The translations under genes and the position numbers were made by a program. Shown here piece by piece: positions 7,567 to 16,340 of a stretch of DNA of 31,138 nt; position 1 is the stretch's first letter, and each line of letters begins with the position of its first letter. This stretch comes from Peptococcaceae bacterium BRH_c23 (lineage in GTDB: Bacteria; Bacillota_B; Desulfitobacteriia; Desulfitobacteriales; Desulfitobacteriaceae), in contig LADV01000134.1 of NCBI GenBank assembly GCA_000961805.1, positions 1-31,138 on the forward strand, written 5' to 3'. The notes beneath the pieces are model-generated. The model was given only the letters and a program-made list of their open reading frames with translations. It was not told where the DNA came from and searched no databases.

Positions 7567-9153
7567 ATGCACCGCTTGATAACGCATGGAAATTTACCCA
7601 GCGAGGGGGATGTGGTTACTTTGGAGTCTACCAAACTAAAGGGAAATTTATATAGTTTAGGAAATGGCTATTATATTTCTAAAAATGATCCTTTATTTTG
7701 GAAAAAACTCTTGATTCAAAGACCTGAAGACAAGGAAGCTATGTATCATGTTGGTTTAGAATATGAAATTGAAGCTAGGAACTATTTGGATAGGTACAAT
7801 CTTACCAAGACCGATCAGTATTTGGCTTTATATCATAAATTAATGAAACAAGCATTTGAGTTGATCAATCGTTCCTTTAACAAAGGGTTTCTGTCTGCAA
7901 GACTGGATGTTCTAAGAATGGAACGAGCCATGAAACTTACAGAAAGAAAGGTCCCTTTTAATATTGAAAAGTCTGACAGTCAAAATGGTAAAATCCGATT
8001 ATTTCTAGCTTTAATTTTCGGATTAATTCTAGCCATGGTTTTCTTACCTAGGCTTCTAACTACGACCTATCATATAAACAATCATTATCTGTACATGTTG
8101 CCGTATGAGGTTATAGAGCGGAAACCTACCACTCTTATTTCCTTTCCTGGCCTTAAAGATCAAGCTAAGGTGATCGTCGTTAAACCTGAGATAAGTAAAG
8201 AGTTACTAGTTCATCAACTCGTTGCGGGACTAAAAGCTGACTACGAAATGAAGCCTGTTTCTGAAGCGAAACAGGTAATAGCTATCGATGAAACGAATAC
8301 GGAAAGAGGGATGGTCTTTTGGGCAGGCGGGGATAAAACTATTCAGGTCTATATTTATCCACAGGAAAGTATAGCGTTTGAGAACACCCAAGAACGTCAA
8401 TTATGGGAAACGACGACAGTCGTAAGAAGTGCAACATACCAATTCTGCAAAGAAAACGGTTATCTGCCAGAAGATCTTAAAACTCTTATTCAACCTTTCC
8501 CCAACAATTATTTAATGGAATTACCGAAGGACCCTTTTAAGTTAAAAAATACTGTGACCTTATCCTCAACAGGAGAGGGCGGGTGGCTATATTCATGGGT
8601 GAAGAATCCTGCTAATCAGGACGGGGTAGCTGTTGTAAAAGAGGCAATAAAGCCAAATATACCTTGCGCTAAGGAGATTCCATTTTCTCCTTTAACTATT
8701 ACAATAAATAAGGGCAACCATACCTTGCTGGTAATTTCCGGAGATCGAATAATTCGGAAATATTCCGTAGCACTTGGAAAAGAGGATTCAACTCCCGAGG
8801 GGGATTTTTTTATCTCTAAAAAAATCATGAATCCCGATAAATTTGTACCCCTTGACGAAAATGTATATGGGACAAGGGCCATGGAATTGTCAAATATGAA
8901 GTTTGCCATTCATGGAACAAACCTGCCTTCGAGCATTGGGCAAGAAGTTTCTCAGGGCTGTATACGTCTAAATAACTCGGAAATTGAAGATTTATATGCC
9001 ATAACCCCCTTGTATACTCCTGTTAAGATATCAAAAAGTACTTCACCTATCCAGGGCTTACCTCTACTTGATCCACCCAATATTTACCTGTATGATCGTA
9101 CTGATAACCCAAAAGAAGAAGACAATCTTAGCGTATATCATTGGGCACACTAA
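7567..9153 (+). CDS. Membrane-anchored L,D-transpeptidase (YkuD domain)
   Basis: A 528-residue protein with an unusual order: about 138 soluble charged residues, one transmembrane helix (about 141-160), a middle region, then a C-terminal YkuD catalytic domain (about 365-495). The active-site stretch reads HGTNLPSSIGQEVSQGCIRL, with His near 445 and the nucleophilic Cys near 465; the usual residue before GC is His, Lys or Arg, here Gln. Such enzymes make 3-3 cross-links or attach proteins in peptidoglycan. With an in-out single helix, the catalytic domain faces outside. The N-terminal domain is not one I recognise. The first ATG has no ribosome site; a GAGGGG box suggests translation could begin 15-20 codons later (for example TTG at the T-L-E-S-T position). 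Confidence 0.82.
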   Translation: MHRLITHGNLPSEGDVVTLESTKLKGNLYSLGNGYYISKNDPLFWKKLLIQRPEDKEAMYHVGLEYEIEARNYLDRYNLTKTDQYLALYHKLMKQAFELINRSFNKGFLSARLDVLRMERAMKLTERKVPFNIEKSDSQNGKIRLFLALIFGLILAMVFLPRLLTTTYHINNHYLYMLPYEVIERKPTTLISFPGLKDQAKVIVVKPEISKELLVHQLVAGLKADYEMKPVSEAKQVIAIDETNTERGMVFWAGGDKTIQVYIYPQESIAFENTQERQLWETTTVVRSATYQFCKENGYLPEDLKTLIQPFPNNYLMELPKDPFKLKNTVTLSSTGEGGWLYSWVKNPANQDGVAVVKEAIKPNIPCAKEIPFSPLTITINKGNHTLLVISGDRIIRKYSVALGKEDSTPEGDFFISKKIMNPDKFVPLDENVYGTRAMELSNMKFAIHGTNLPSSIGQEVSQGCIRLNNSEIEDLYAITPLYTPVKISKSTSPIQGLPLLDPPNIYLYDRTDNPKEEDNLSVYHWAH

Positions 9154-9245
9154 TTTAAGGCCAATAGTTATGCACCGTGCCTCATTAAACCTTCTGGAGC
9201 GTTCATTACGAAAAGCACTAAACGCGAAAAATGATTCAGGGCGAT

Positions 9246-9597
9246 ACTAGATGAATAGTTCCTGTCAGACCAGCAAATAATATCTTCATAAGGGTGCGTA
9301 ATGGTTGAGCCGAACTATATATGCTGATTTAGGTGTATATGGGTCGAGCAAGATCTTGGGGATGTTGAGTTTTTCATACTCAATCATAGATCGCGAGATA
9401 TATGCATGTGTAAGAAATCTGGTTATAGGTAGCCGAGAGGTTTATCTATAGTTAGGTAGATATCCTTTAAGGTTGAACGAACCATCAATATGGTTGTGAA
9501 CTGCTTTATTATGGTCGGAAGATCATAGTTAGGTAACATGCTATGTGTATTGGTGCTAAGGTAGATCATTACGTGCTCTTACAGTTTTAAGTTATAA
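9246..9597 (+). ncRNA. Hairpin-rich non-coding region, possible structured RNA
   Basis: About 350 bases without a plausible gene but with many small perfect stems: TTGAGT/ACTCAA (9365-9383), TATCTA/TAGATA around the loop TAGTTAGG (9443-9462), AACCAT/ATGGTT (9479-9494), and TATGGTC/GATCATA closed by a GGAA tetraloop (9510-9527). TTAG and CTAA enclose an ACAT/ATGT stem further on. The block ends at a strong terminator at 9598-9635. AGTTAGGTA occurs twice. The tetraloop and the tandem helices ending in a terminator suggest a plus-strand RNA; it matches no class I recognise. No clear promoter was found, so it could be a long 3' region of the L,D-transpeptidase message. Confidence 0.45.
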
Positions 9598-9635
9598 GAG
9601 GCGACCTGCTTCAGGGGCAAGGTCGCCTTCTTGTT
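9598..9635. terminator. Terminator between the structured region and the exporter gene
   Basis: Stem GAGGCGACCT / AGGTCGCCTT with a 12-base loop, followed on the plus strand by TTCTTGTTT. It lies between convergent transcripts and may serve both. Confidence 0.75.
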
Positions 9636-9650
9636 TATATTATCTAACTA

Positions 9651-10739
9651 TTAGGTATGCCTAGTTTTCTGCTTTGAGTTATACTGTTTATCAATCAGAT
9701 TGAGCACTGTTTTGGTACGGCGTTCCGCCCAGCGCAGCTCTGTGGCAACAACCGATACTTCCATTAGGGCTCGTAAATAGAAAACTCCACTCACCTGCCG
9801 GTTCCATTCGTCAATGGCTTTATCAAATGATTCCCAGTAGGAAATGTCTTCTGTATAGAAGCCACTACGTTTCTTTTCAGTAAGGCTAAGGCGGAGAGTG
9901 CGAATCAGTTCAGTCAGTTTTCCGTGTCCAACCGACAAGACATTCATGATTCCTTGGAATTGTTCACTGATTTCTTGGAGTTCAGCCTCGGAGTACGTCG
10001 TTTGCCTGCGTTCGACCCGTTGAGCCGTCATTTGAGTGATGCTTTGACCACGTTCAATAAAGCCTCGACAAATCTCCAAGAGCCGCTCGATTATGGGAGG
10101 ATTGTCTTCAATGGTTATCTCTTCACGAGCATGCTCGTATATCATCGTTAGATCATCAAGTTGGATAATGAGTTCTTGGGGGTCAAGTTTTTGGTAGGAG
10201 GTTAAGGAGCCGGCTTGGATGAAGGTGTGAAGACTTTCTAAGAAAAACGCAGATGAGTTGAAGAGAAGTGATTGAAGGGCATCGAGGAGTTTGGCTTTAT
10301 ATCTGGGTGGAGCTAAAACCCGATTGATTAGCAAGGCTACCCCAAGTCCTACAAAGATACTGAGAGACCGGGATAGGGCATGGTTGAGGAAGGATTCCGG
10401 AGGAGAGTCAAGGATGAAAATGATTGAAACTATTCCTAAGACAATGCCGCCGGACCAACCGATCCAGTTACAGATAAGAATAAGGACAATGACAATAGCT
10501 CCGATGGATACTGGATTAGCGCCAATGAGAATGCCAATGAATAATGCCAAGGTTGCGGCTAGCAGATGTACACCAATTTGTTGCCAGGCGTTATTCAGAG
10601 ATTGACTGACAGAAGGTTGCATATTTACAACTGCAGTGATCACAGCAAAGGAAGCCGGTTCGATATGAAAAAGGTTACATAAGAAGAGTGTGGTTGTTAC
10701 CGCTATTCCTGTTTTGATAGTACGTGCCCCAATGAACAT
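9651..10739 (-). CDS. Aromatic acid exporter-like (FUSC/ArAE family) membrane protein
   Basis: A 362-residue protein with an N-terminal membrane domain of about six helices (residues 1-145) and a long charged helical C-terminal region (about 145-362). The start MFIGARTIKTGIAVTTTLFL and the motif ITAVVNMQPSVSQSLNNAWQ are typical of the Firmicute ArAE_1/DUF939 branch of the FUSC superfamily. Related proteins export hydroxylated aromatic acids, but many members are uncharacterised, so the substrate is open. The gene is divergent from trkA and ends at a shared terminator. Confidence 0.75.
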   Translation of the reverse strand: MFIGARTIKTGIAVTTTLFLCNLFHIEPASFAVITAVVNMQPSVSQSLNNAWQQIGVHLLAATLALFIGILIGANPVSIGAIVIVLILICNWIGWSGGIVLGIVSIIFILDSPPESFLNHALSRSLSIFVGLGVALLINRVLAPPRYKAKLLDALQSLLFNSSAFFLESLHTFIQAGSLTSYQKLDPQELIIQLDDLTMIYEHAREEITIEDNPPIIERLLEICRGFIERGQSITQMTAQRVERRQTTYSEAELQEISEQFQGIMNVLSVGHGKLTELIRTLRLSLTEKKRSGFYTEDISYWESFDKAIDEWNRQVSGVFYLRALMEVSVVATELRWAERRTKTVLNLIDKQYNSKQKTRHT

Positions 10740-11014
10740 GAAAATTCCTACTTTCAGACTTTCTTATACTAGGTGGAAATTTAACTTTCTGAACTTAAAA
10801 GTGCCACTAAGAGTTTATCATAAAGTATGTTTTAAAGTAATCCGAGCTATTCCCTGAACGGGATGTTTTGGAAAATAAAATTATAATTATGGCAAATATT
10901 GTACTAGGCCAAATAAAATAAAGGAATTAGCCTAAAGATTGCCGAATAGCAAAATGTTATTCATGATAGAATGGTTCCATTAGACCATTGGTGGAAGGGA
11001 GAAAATAAAAGTTT

Positions 11015-12346
11015 ATGCGTATCGTCATTGTTGGAGCCGGAAAAGTAGGATTTAGTTTGGCCCAGCGCTTATCTGAAGAGGGGCATGAAATTACCGTGAT
11101 TGAGCAGGATGAGGAGCGACGTCTCATCGTTCAAAATAGCTTAGATGTGATGACGATCAGTGGAAACGGAGCTAGTCCGCAATTTTTGGCAGATTATGGT
11201 TTGGTAAAAGCCGATCTAATGGTTGCTGTGACAGATCGGGATGAAGTTAATATGATTGCTTGCATGGCGGCCAGACAAGCAGGAATACCTCGAACCATTG
11301 CTCGTGTAAGAAATCAGGAATATGCAGGGGAAAATCAGCTGGAATTTAATAAAGCCTTAGGCATAGACCTAACCATTAATCCGGAAATGGTAACAGCCAT
11401 TGAAATTAGTCGCATTCTTCTCACACCAGCTGCTTTAGATGTAGAAGATTTTGGTGATGGTAAAGTGCGTTTGTTGGAAGTTCGGATTAGAGCACAGTCT
11501 CCATTCGTCAATATTCAGCTTAAGAGGTTAACGTTGCCGGACCGAATACTTGTTGTGGGGATTCTGCGTCAGAACCGAATGATCATCCCTAATGGTACGG
11601 ATTGTTTATTACCTGAGGACAGTGTCTTCTTTGTTGGAGCACAGGAATCGATTGAAGAATTCAGCGAACAATTCGCTGAAAGGAAAACCAAGATTCAACG
11701 GGTGATGATCATTGGTGCAGGTCGCATCGGGAGACATCTAGCCAAGATTCTTGATGATGTTGGAATGTCAATTAAAGTTATCGAGAAAAGTCGAGAACGT
11801 TGCAACGAATTGGCCAAGAGTATTGATAAAGGACTCGTGCTTTGTGGGGATGGTACAGATATAGACCTTCTAATTGAAGAGGGAGTTGGAGAAACAGATG
11901 CGGTAGTTTGTCTTACGAGTGACGATAAGCTTAATTTATTGCTTGCCCTTTTAGCTAAGGATCTGGGAACTCAAAAGACGATTGTCCGAGTGGGTCGTGG
12001 AGAATATATGTCTCTCATGGGTAAGGTGGGAGTCGATGTTATACTTTCTCCGAGGCTCTTAACTGCTGGAGTTATTTTGCGTCAAGTCCGGGCTGGTGAG
12101 GTTGTCGCAGTATCTCTGCTGGAAGGTGCTAAAGCGGAGGCTATGGAAATCGTGGTCTCTGCCAAGTCTTCGATTATCGGTCGTAAACTAAAAGATGCTA
12201 GGATTCCTAGCAATATGTTGATCGGTGCTTTATTGCGTGGAGATGAGTTAATTATTCCTAATGGTTATACTATTCTCCAGCCAGGCGACCGCGTCGTAAT
12301 CTTTACTTTGCCTAGTTCCATTAAAAAAATAACTAAAATCTTTTAA
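11015..12346 (+). CDS. trkA: Trk potassium uptake regulatory subunit TrkA
   Basis: A 443-residue cytoplasmic protein with the full duplicated TrkA layout. It has a first RCK_N nucleotide-binding domain (IVGAGKVGFSLAQRL at residues about 4-18), a TrkA_C domain (about 140-220), a second RCK_N (IIGAGRIGRHLAKIL at about 233-247) and a second TrkA_C to the end. It binds NAD(H)/ATP-type ligands and gates the TrkH channel encoded 14 bases downstream; the two form one operon. ATG start with a GGAAGGGAG ribosome site, though spacing is long. No c-di-AMP (ydaO) riboswitch was recognised in the 275-base upstream region, which has only small dyads. Confidence 0.93.
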   Translation: MRIVIVGAGKVGFSLAQRLSEEGHEITVIEQDEERRLIVQNSLDVMTISGNGASPQFLADYGLVKADLMVAVTDRDEVNMIACMAARQAGIPRTIARVRNQEYAGENQLEFNKALGIDLTINPEMVTAIEISRILLTPAALDVEDFGDGKVRLLEVRIRAQSPFVNIQLKRLTLPDRILVVGILRQNRMIIPNGTDCLLPEDSVFFVGAQESIEEFSEQFAERKTKIQRVMIIGAGRIGRHLAKILDDVGMSIKVIEKSRERCNELAKSIDKGLVLCGDGTDIDLLIEEGVGETDAVVCLTSDDKLNLLLALLAKDLGTQKTIVRVGRGEYMSLMGKVGVDVILSPRLLTAGVILRQVRAGEVVAVSLLEGAKAEAMEIVVSAKSSIIGRKLKDARIPSNMLIGALLRGDELIIPNGYTILQPGDRVVIFTLPSSIKKITKIF

Positions 12347-12360
12347 GGTAGGGTTCTGTA

Positions 12361-13812
12361 ATGAACTATTCATTAGTCGAAGATATCCTTGGCCGTCTGA
12401 TGGTTGCATATGCAGCTTTCATGGGGGCTCCATTGTTGGTTTCATTGATCTGGCAGGAAAAAAGCATGCTCGCGTTTCTTATCTCCATCGTCGTAACCTT
12501 AATTTTAGGAATTAGCCTAGTAGCACATGGTCAGAAAGACGGGCGAATGGGTTTGAGGGAAGGGTTTGTCATTGTCGCCAGTGCTTGGTTACTGACGGGC
12601 ATAACAGGAGCTTTACCTTATGCTTTGAGTGGAGCTGTACCTACCTATCTTGATGGATTATTTGAAACTGTATCTGGTTTAACCACAACAGGGGCGAGTG
12701 TTATTGACAATGTTGAAATCCTCCCTAAGAGCATTCTCCTTTGGCGCAGCATGACCCAGTGGCTTGGGGGTATGGGGATTATAGTGTTGTTTATTGTCTT
12801 TCTGCCAAACATGACAGGTACAGTTCATCTGTTTAATGCTGAGGTTCCAGGGCCAATTTCTGAACGCGTTCTTCCCAGAATCCGAGATAATGCCCTAAAA
12901 CTTTGGCAAATATACTTAGGTTTTACGGTCTTGCAAATCATTCTCCTGATACTTGTGGGTATGACTTGGTTTGATGCTATCAATCATTCCTTTACTACGA
13001 TGGCGACTGGAGGCTTTTCTACGAAAGGTGCCAGTATTATGTACTATGATAATTGGGGGATTGAACTGATAATCATTATTTTTATGATTATTGCTGGAGG
13101 AAACTTTGGCCTTTATTACTTGGCTTGGCGATCAGGGGTAAAAAAGATTCTTAAAGATGTGGAGTTTCAATTCTATCTGCTTATTATTGCAGTCTCAACG
13201 CTTACGATTACCTTGAGCTTGTGGTGGACGATGGGTACTGGGGTTAGCAATTCACTGCGGCAGGCGCTCTTTCAGGTTGCTTCGATTATGACCACAACGG
13301 GGTACGCTTCGGCTGACTTTAATCAGTGGCCTTCTGTAAGCAAGTTCATCCTATTATGCCTGATGTTTATCGGTGGAAGTGCGGGATCTACTGCTGGTGG
13401 AATAAAAGTTTCTCGAATTATCCTACTGTTTAAACTAGGTTGGGCTGAGTTGAAAAGGGCAATCCACCCAAAAGCAGTCATTAATGTACGCTTTGCCAAA
13501 AGGTCAGTTGATCCTCTTGTTTTAAATACCGTGGCTGTTTTCTTCTTTCTCTTTCTCAGTATTTTTGCCTTTGCTACCTTGCTTATTACAGCAACAGGAT
13601 TAGAACCGTTTGATGCCATGAGTGCGGTGGCAGCTACCTTGGGGAATGTTGGTCCGGGATTTGGGGTGGTTGGTCCGATGACCACGTTTTCTTCCATTAA
13701 CGCCTTTGGAGAAAGCGTTCTTATTCTTTGCATGTTGCTTGGTCGATTGGAGCTCTTTACCTTGCTGGTGCTAATTCAGCCAGAGTTCTGGCGTAGTCGT
13801 AAAGGGTGGTAG
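12361..13812 (+). CDS. trkH: Trk/Ktr potassium channel subunit TrkH
   Basis: A 483-residue membrane protein with four M1-P-M2 repeats of the TrkH/KtrB superfamily. Pore-loop segments with filter glycines are visible at VSGLTTTGASV, TMATGGFSTKGAS, IMTTTGYASADF and ATLGNVGPGFGVVGP, and the intramembrane region GGSAGSTAGGIKVSR is diagnostic. It carries K+ inward under control of TrkA, encoded directly upstream. The ATG sits 14 bases after the trkA stop. There is no dedicated terminator before the next gene. Confidence 0.93.
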   Translation: MNYSLVEDILGRLMVAYAAFMGAPLLVSLIWQEKSMLAFLISIVVTLILGISLVAHGQKDGRMGLREGFVIVASAWLLTGITGALPYALSGAVPTYLDGLFETVSGLTTTGASVIDNVEILPKSILLWRSMTQWLGGMGIIVLFIVFLPNMTGTVHLFNAEVPGPISERVLPRIRDNALKLWQIYLGFTVLQIILLILVGMTWFDAINHSFTTMATGGFSTKGASIMYYDNWGIELIIIIFMIIAGGNFGLYYLAWRSGVKKILKDVEFQFYLLIIAVSTLTITLSLWWTMGTGVSNSLRQALFQVASIMTTTGYASADFNQWPSVSKFILLCLMFIGGSAGSTAGGIKVSRIILLFKLGWAELKRAIHPKAVINVRFAKRSVDPLVLNTVAVFFFLFLSIFAFATLLITATGLEPFDAMSAVAATLGNVGPGFGVVGPMTTFSSINAFGESVLILCMLLGRLELFTLLVLIQPEFWRSRKGW

Positions 13813-13870
13813 GGAGTTTTTTCTACATGTTCACGTGATGGGAGTTTAGTGGGAGGAGGAAGAGAGAAAA

Positions 13871-14365
13871 ATGATGGTAATACAAAAAGCCGAGGAAGCA
13901 GATTTTGAACAAATTTGGACTATTTTGCAGGAAGTTTTTCAAAAGGGGGATACTTATGCTTTCTCACCTGACATTACTAGGGAGGAAGTCTTCCATATTT
14001 GGATGGAGGTCCCTTTGGACACATATGTTGCAATCGAGAACGACCTCATAGTGGGCACCTATTTTTTGAAACCCAACCAACCGAGTTTAGGTTCTCACGT
14101 TTGCAATGTTGGATATACTGTCAGTGCTCAAGCCCGTGGTAAAGGGGTAGGTAGACTGATGTGTGAGCATTCTCTAAACGAGGCTAAGGCGTATGGATTC
14201 AAAGCAATGCAGTATAATTGTGTCGTAAGTACAAATCAAGTGGCTGTTGAATTATGGAAAAAATGTGGGTTTGAGATTGTTGGTACAATTCCCAAAGCAT
14301 TTAACCACAAAGAGCAGGGACTGGTAGATGCGTTTGTGATGTATCAGTGGTTGAGTCAGGGATAA
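13871..14365 (+). CDS. GNAT family N-acetyltransferase
   Basis: A 164-residue single-domain GNAT protein. The acetyl-CoA loop is at about residues 88-97 (ARGKGVGRLMCEHSL), preceded by the beta-4 strand NVGYTVSAQ and followed by LWKKCGFEIVGTIPKAF. This pattern is common in the YhhY/PhnO-like acetyltransferases. Substrate unknown. ATG start with a GGAGGAAGAGAG ribosome site. It follows trkH by 58 bases and could be cotranscribed with it. Confidence 0.83.
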   Translation: MMVIQKAEEADFEQIWTILQEVFQKGDTYAFSPDITREEVFHIWMEVPLDTYVAIENDLIVGTYFLKPNQPSLGSHVCNVGYTVSAQARGKGVGRLMCEHSLNEAKAYGFKAMQYNCVVSTNQVAVELWKKCGFEIVGTIPKAFNHKEQGLVDAFVMYQWLSQG

Positions 14366-14400
14366 GGCAATAAGGATATTGTATTCTATTCAATAAAGAA

Positions 14401-14607
14401 AACTTGGCTAGCGCCAAGCCTTCAGGCGCAGGCGGTCGGTCGAATGCTAAGCCATTCATGGCGCATTCGACACTAGACACGTCCTGTGTCGTCGCCTTAG
14501 TTCACTTTATGCGCTGGCCATGGATGGCCGAGTGTCCCTGTAGCCATGGATGGCGAGAAGGACCTTCCAGAAAGTATATAATTAAAAATTGTACTTTCTG
14601 ACTAGTA
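14401..14607 (-). repeat. Modular repeat element, copy C (long form)
   Basis: Read on the minus strand it begins TACTAGTCAGAAAGTA, then the matching arm TACTTTCTG, then an internal insert of roughly 110 bases with its own dyads (CCATCCATGG repeated; GACACAGGACGTGTC), and ends with ACCGCCTGCGCCTGA and GGCTTGGCGCTAGCCAA. The two ends match copies at 29029-29088 and 29405-29500 on the plus strand. It fills the space between the GNAT gene and the terminator before the cytochrome gene and carries no gene. Confidence 0.75.
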
Positions 14608-14613
14608 TAAAAG

Positions 14614-14660
14614 AGCCTTTACTTGGATTTACCAAGTAAAGGCTAATAATTTTTAATAGT
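14614..14660. terminator. Bidirectional terminator
   Basis: Perfect 13-bp stem AGCCTTTACTTGG / CCAAGTAAAGGCT with T-rich sequence downstream on the plus strand and TTTTATACT on the minus side. It separates the convergent GNAT and tetraheme cytochrome genes. Confidence 0.8.
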
Positions 14661-14678
14661 AAAATCACCTTACCAGCT

Positions 14679-15197
14679 TCATGTTGAGTCTTTACTATGC
14701 CCCACATTTTGATGACACGTAAGACACGAAGTCTTATTCTTTAAAATTTCTGAATGCGGAAACTTTGGCGCAAGATCTCCGGAAGTAAGGAGAAGATTCT
14801 TTGCCTTGGGATACTCGCCACTGGTATGGCAGGAAATACAAGCTTCTGGATTTAGTCTTGTGTGTAACTTGTTAGGGTACTGGTTAGAAACATGCAAATA
14901 TAATTCCTTTAATCCGCCAACCTTGCGCTTAACATAACCAATTGTGCCTGGATCGGCATGACATCTTAAGCAAGTAACATCTTTGTGTTTTCCCTGAGAC
15001 CATGAGGTTACAGAAGGACTAATTTGATGACAACTTGCGCAAAAATTTGGTTGGGAAGTGTAGTGCATTCCTGCATAGGCTATTATCCCTAGAAGTACCA
15101 CTGCCAAAGTTAAATAAATAACGACTTTTCTGATCTTTTTACTGGGCACGTCATGTTGTTCTTCACGGAATTTTTCAGCATCATTAAAAGAGGACAA
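14679..15197 (-). CDS. NapC/NirT-like membrane-anchored tetraheme cytochrome c
   Basis: A 172-residue protein with a 22-residue cytoplasmic N-terminus, one membrane anchor (about 24-45) and four CxxCH sites at residues 53-57, 76-80, 120-124 and 158-162. It resembles quinol-oxidising NapC/NirT cytochromes but the first heme motif reads CASCHQIS, so it lacks the CHxM Met of NrfH; ligation of heme 1 must differ. No catalytic partner is adjacent; the next gene upstream is a divergent broken transporter. Start is TTG, with AAGGAG 9 bases upstream; no in-frame ATG fits. Probable role: passing electrons from menaquinol to a periplasmic acceptor not encoded here. Confidence 0.8.
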   Translation of the reverse strand: MSSFNDAEKFREEQHDVPSKKIRKVVIYLTLAVVLLGIIAYAGMHYTSQPNFCASCHQISPSVTSWSQGKHKDVTCLRCHADPGTIGYVKRKVGGLKELYLHVSNQYPNKLHTRLNPEACISCHTSGEYPKAKNLLLTSGDLAPKFPHSEILKNKTSCLTCHQNVGHSKDST

Positions 15198-15500
15198 AGC
15201 ACTCAGCTCCTTATTCCCTAATAATCTCTTTAATCTACACCAAACAAGTAGTTAACGGACTTATAGTTCCCTCATTCTTCGCAATATATAATCATGATGG
15301 AAAATAATAAGAAGAAATTTAATTTTTGAAGCTTAGAAGGATAAGGTTGTCCTATGTTGAATTCTGCTGAGTAAAGCAATTTTTGTCCCCTTATCCCGCC
15401 CGTACCACAATTGGGGTAGCATCGTTGCCGCTATCAGCCCAAGTAGAAATTGAAATGATCGCTAAAAGAGGAGCCTCATAAGAGAAAGGAATTTGGCAGC
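15198..15500. other. Divergent intergenic region, no gene seen
   Basis: About 300 bases between the TTG start of the cytochrome and the broken TDT transporter. Short AT-rich stretches are present but no clear promoter pair, operator or RNA structure stood out. Confidence 0.4.
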
Positions 15501-16254
15501 ATGGTTGAGCGACACGCTATAAAATATTTAGCACCAGGATGGTTTGCAGTGATCATGGGCACAGGAGGTCTTGTCAATATCTTAAATCAATGGCAAAATG
15601 CCTTTCCTGTCGCACATCTTCTGAGTTTACTGTTTGCTACTTTGGCGGGTGCCCTTTATTTTCTTGTTCTTGCCCCCTGGATTATGCGCTGGATATCCTT
15701 TTTTGAATATGCACGGAGAGACCTTCACCATCGTGATGTTTGGTATAGGCTTCTTTTTGTTTCTATTTATTAGTTCGATAATTTTTGTTCGCTTGGCGCA
15801 ATATCCTCTACCCCCAGCCGAATTGACCCCTTCTTTTGGAATCCTGTTGAGTGCAGTGGGGCTGGCAGTTATTGCTATTATCGATACTGCAAAAAGTGCT
15901 CAAAACCTCGGAGTGGTAAACTACGTAGACCTAGCTTATCTAGGAGCAGCGATCATCTGGGGTTTTGGTGTTTGGGTTATCGGAATCATAGGGATGATTT
16001 CTTTTTATCATTTCCGAAGAGGAGGAATTCCATTTAGTTTGGGATGGTGGGCATTTATCTTTCCTTTGGCCGCCTATACCATCGCCAGCCAAAAAGTTGC
16101 GATAATTTTCTCGACGCCATTAACCTATTGGTTCAGTGCAATTTTGACGATATTTCTCTTGCTTCTCTGGCTTTATGTGTTTAGCAATACAGTGATAGGA
16201 GTATTGAGTGGCAGACTTTTCATGGGTAGTCCGATTTCTCAAACGAACAAGTGA
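15501..16254 (+). pseudogene. Broken TDT-family (TehA/SLAC1-like) transporter
   Basis: The first 75 codons encode a typical TDT start (YLAPGWFAVIMGTGGLVNIL ... WISFFEYARRDLHH). The frame then runs into a stop at 15773, while a second frame overlapping it carries the C-terminal half (GFFLFLFISSIIF, YPLPPAEL, SLGWWAFIFPLAAYTIASQK). Intact members are about 310-340 residues; both pieces total about 250, so roughly 80-90 residues covering the middle helices are missing as well as the frame being shifted. The join lies near 15715-15745, where CATCGTGATG forms a small dyad. A functional channel or carrier is very unlikely. Family members transport C4-dicarboxylates, tellurite-related or other anions. 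Confidence 0.8.
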
Positions 16255-16340
16255 AGATAGGCCGATTAGCGATTTAAACAAGAATAAGCTATGATTGTTG
16301 TATTACATTAAAAGCAGATTTTCGAAAGGTTGGGATAGCA

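Noticed and set aside
10740..11014. c-di-AMP (ydaO) riboswitch before trkA
   Set aside because: K+ uptake genes often have one, but none of the conserved ydaO sequence blocks was found in this region.
13323..13733. 136-codon open frame antisense to trkH
   Set aside because: It is a shadow of a strongly supported membrane protein gene, with no initiation signals of its own.
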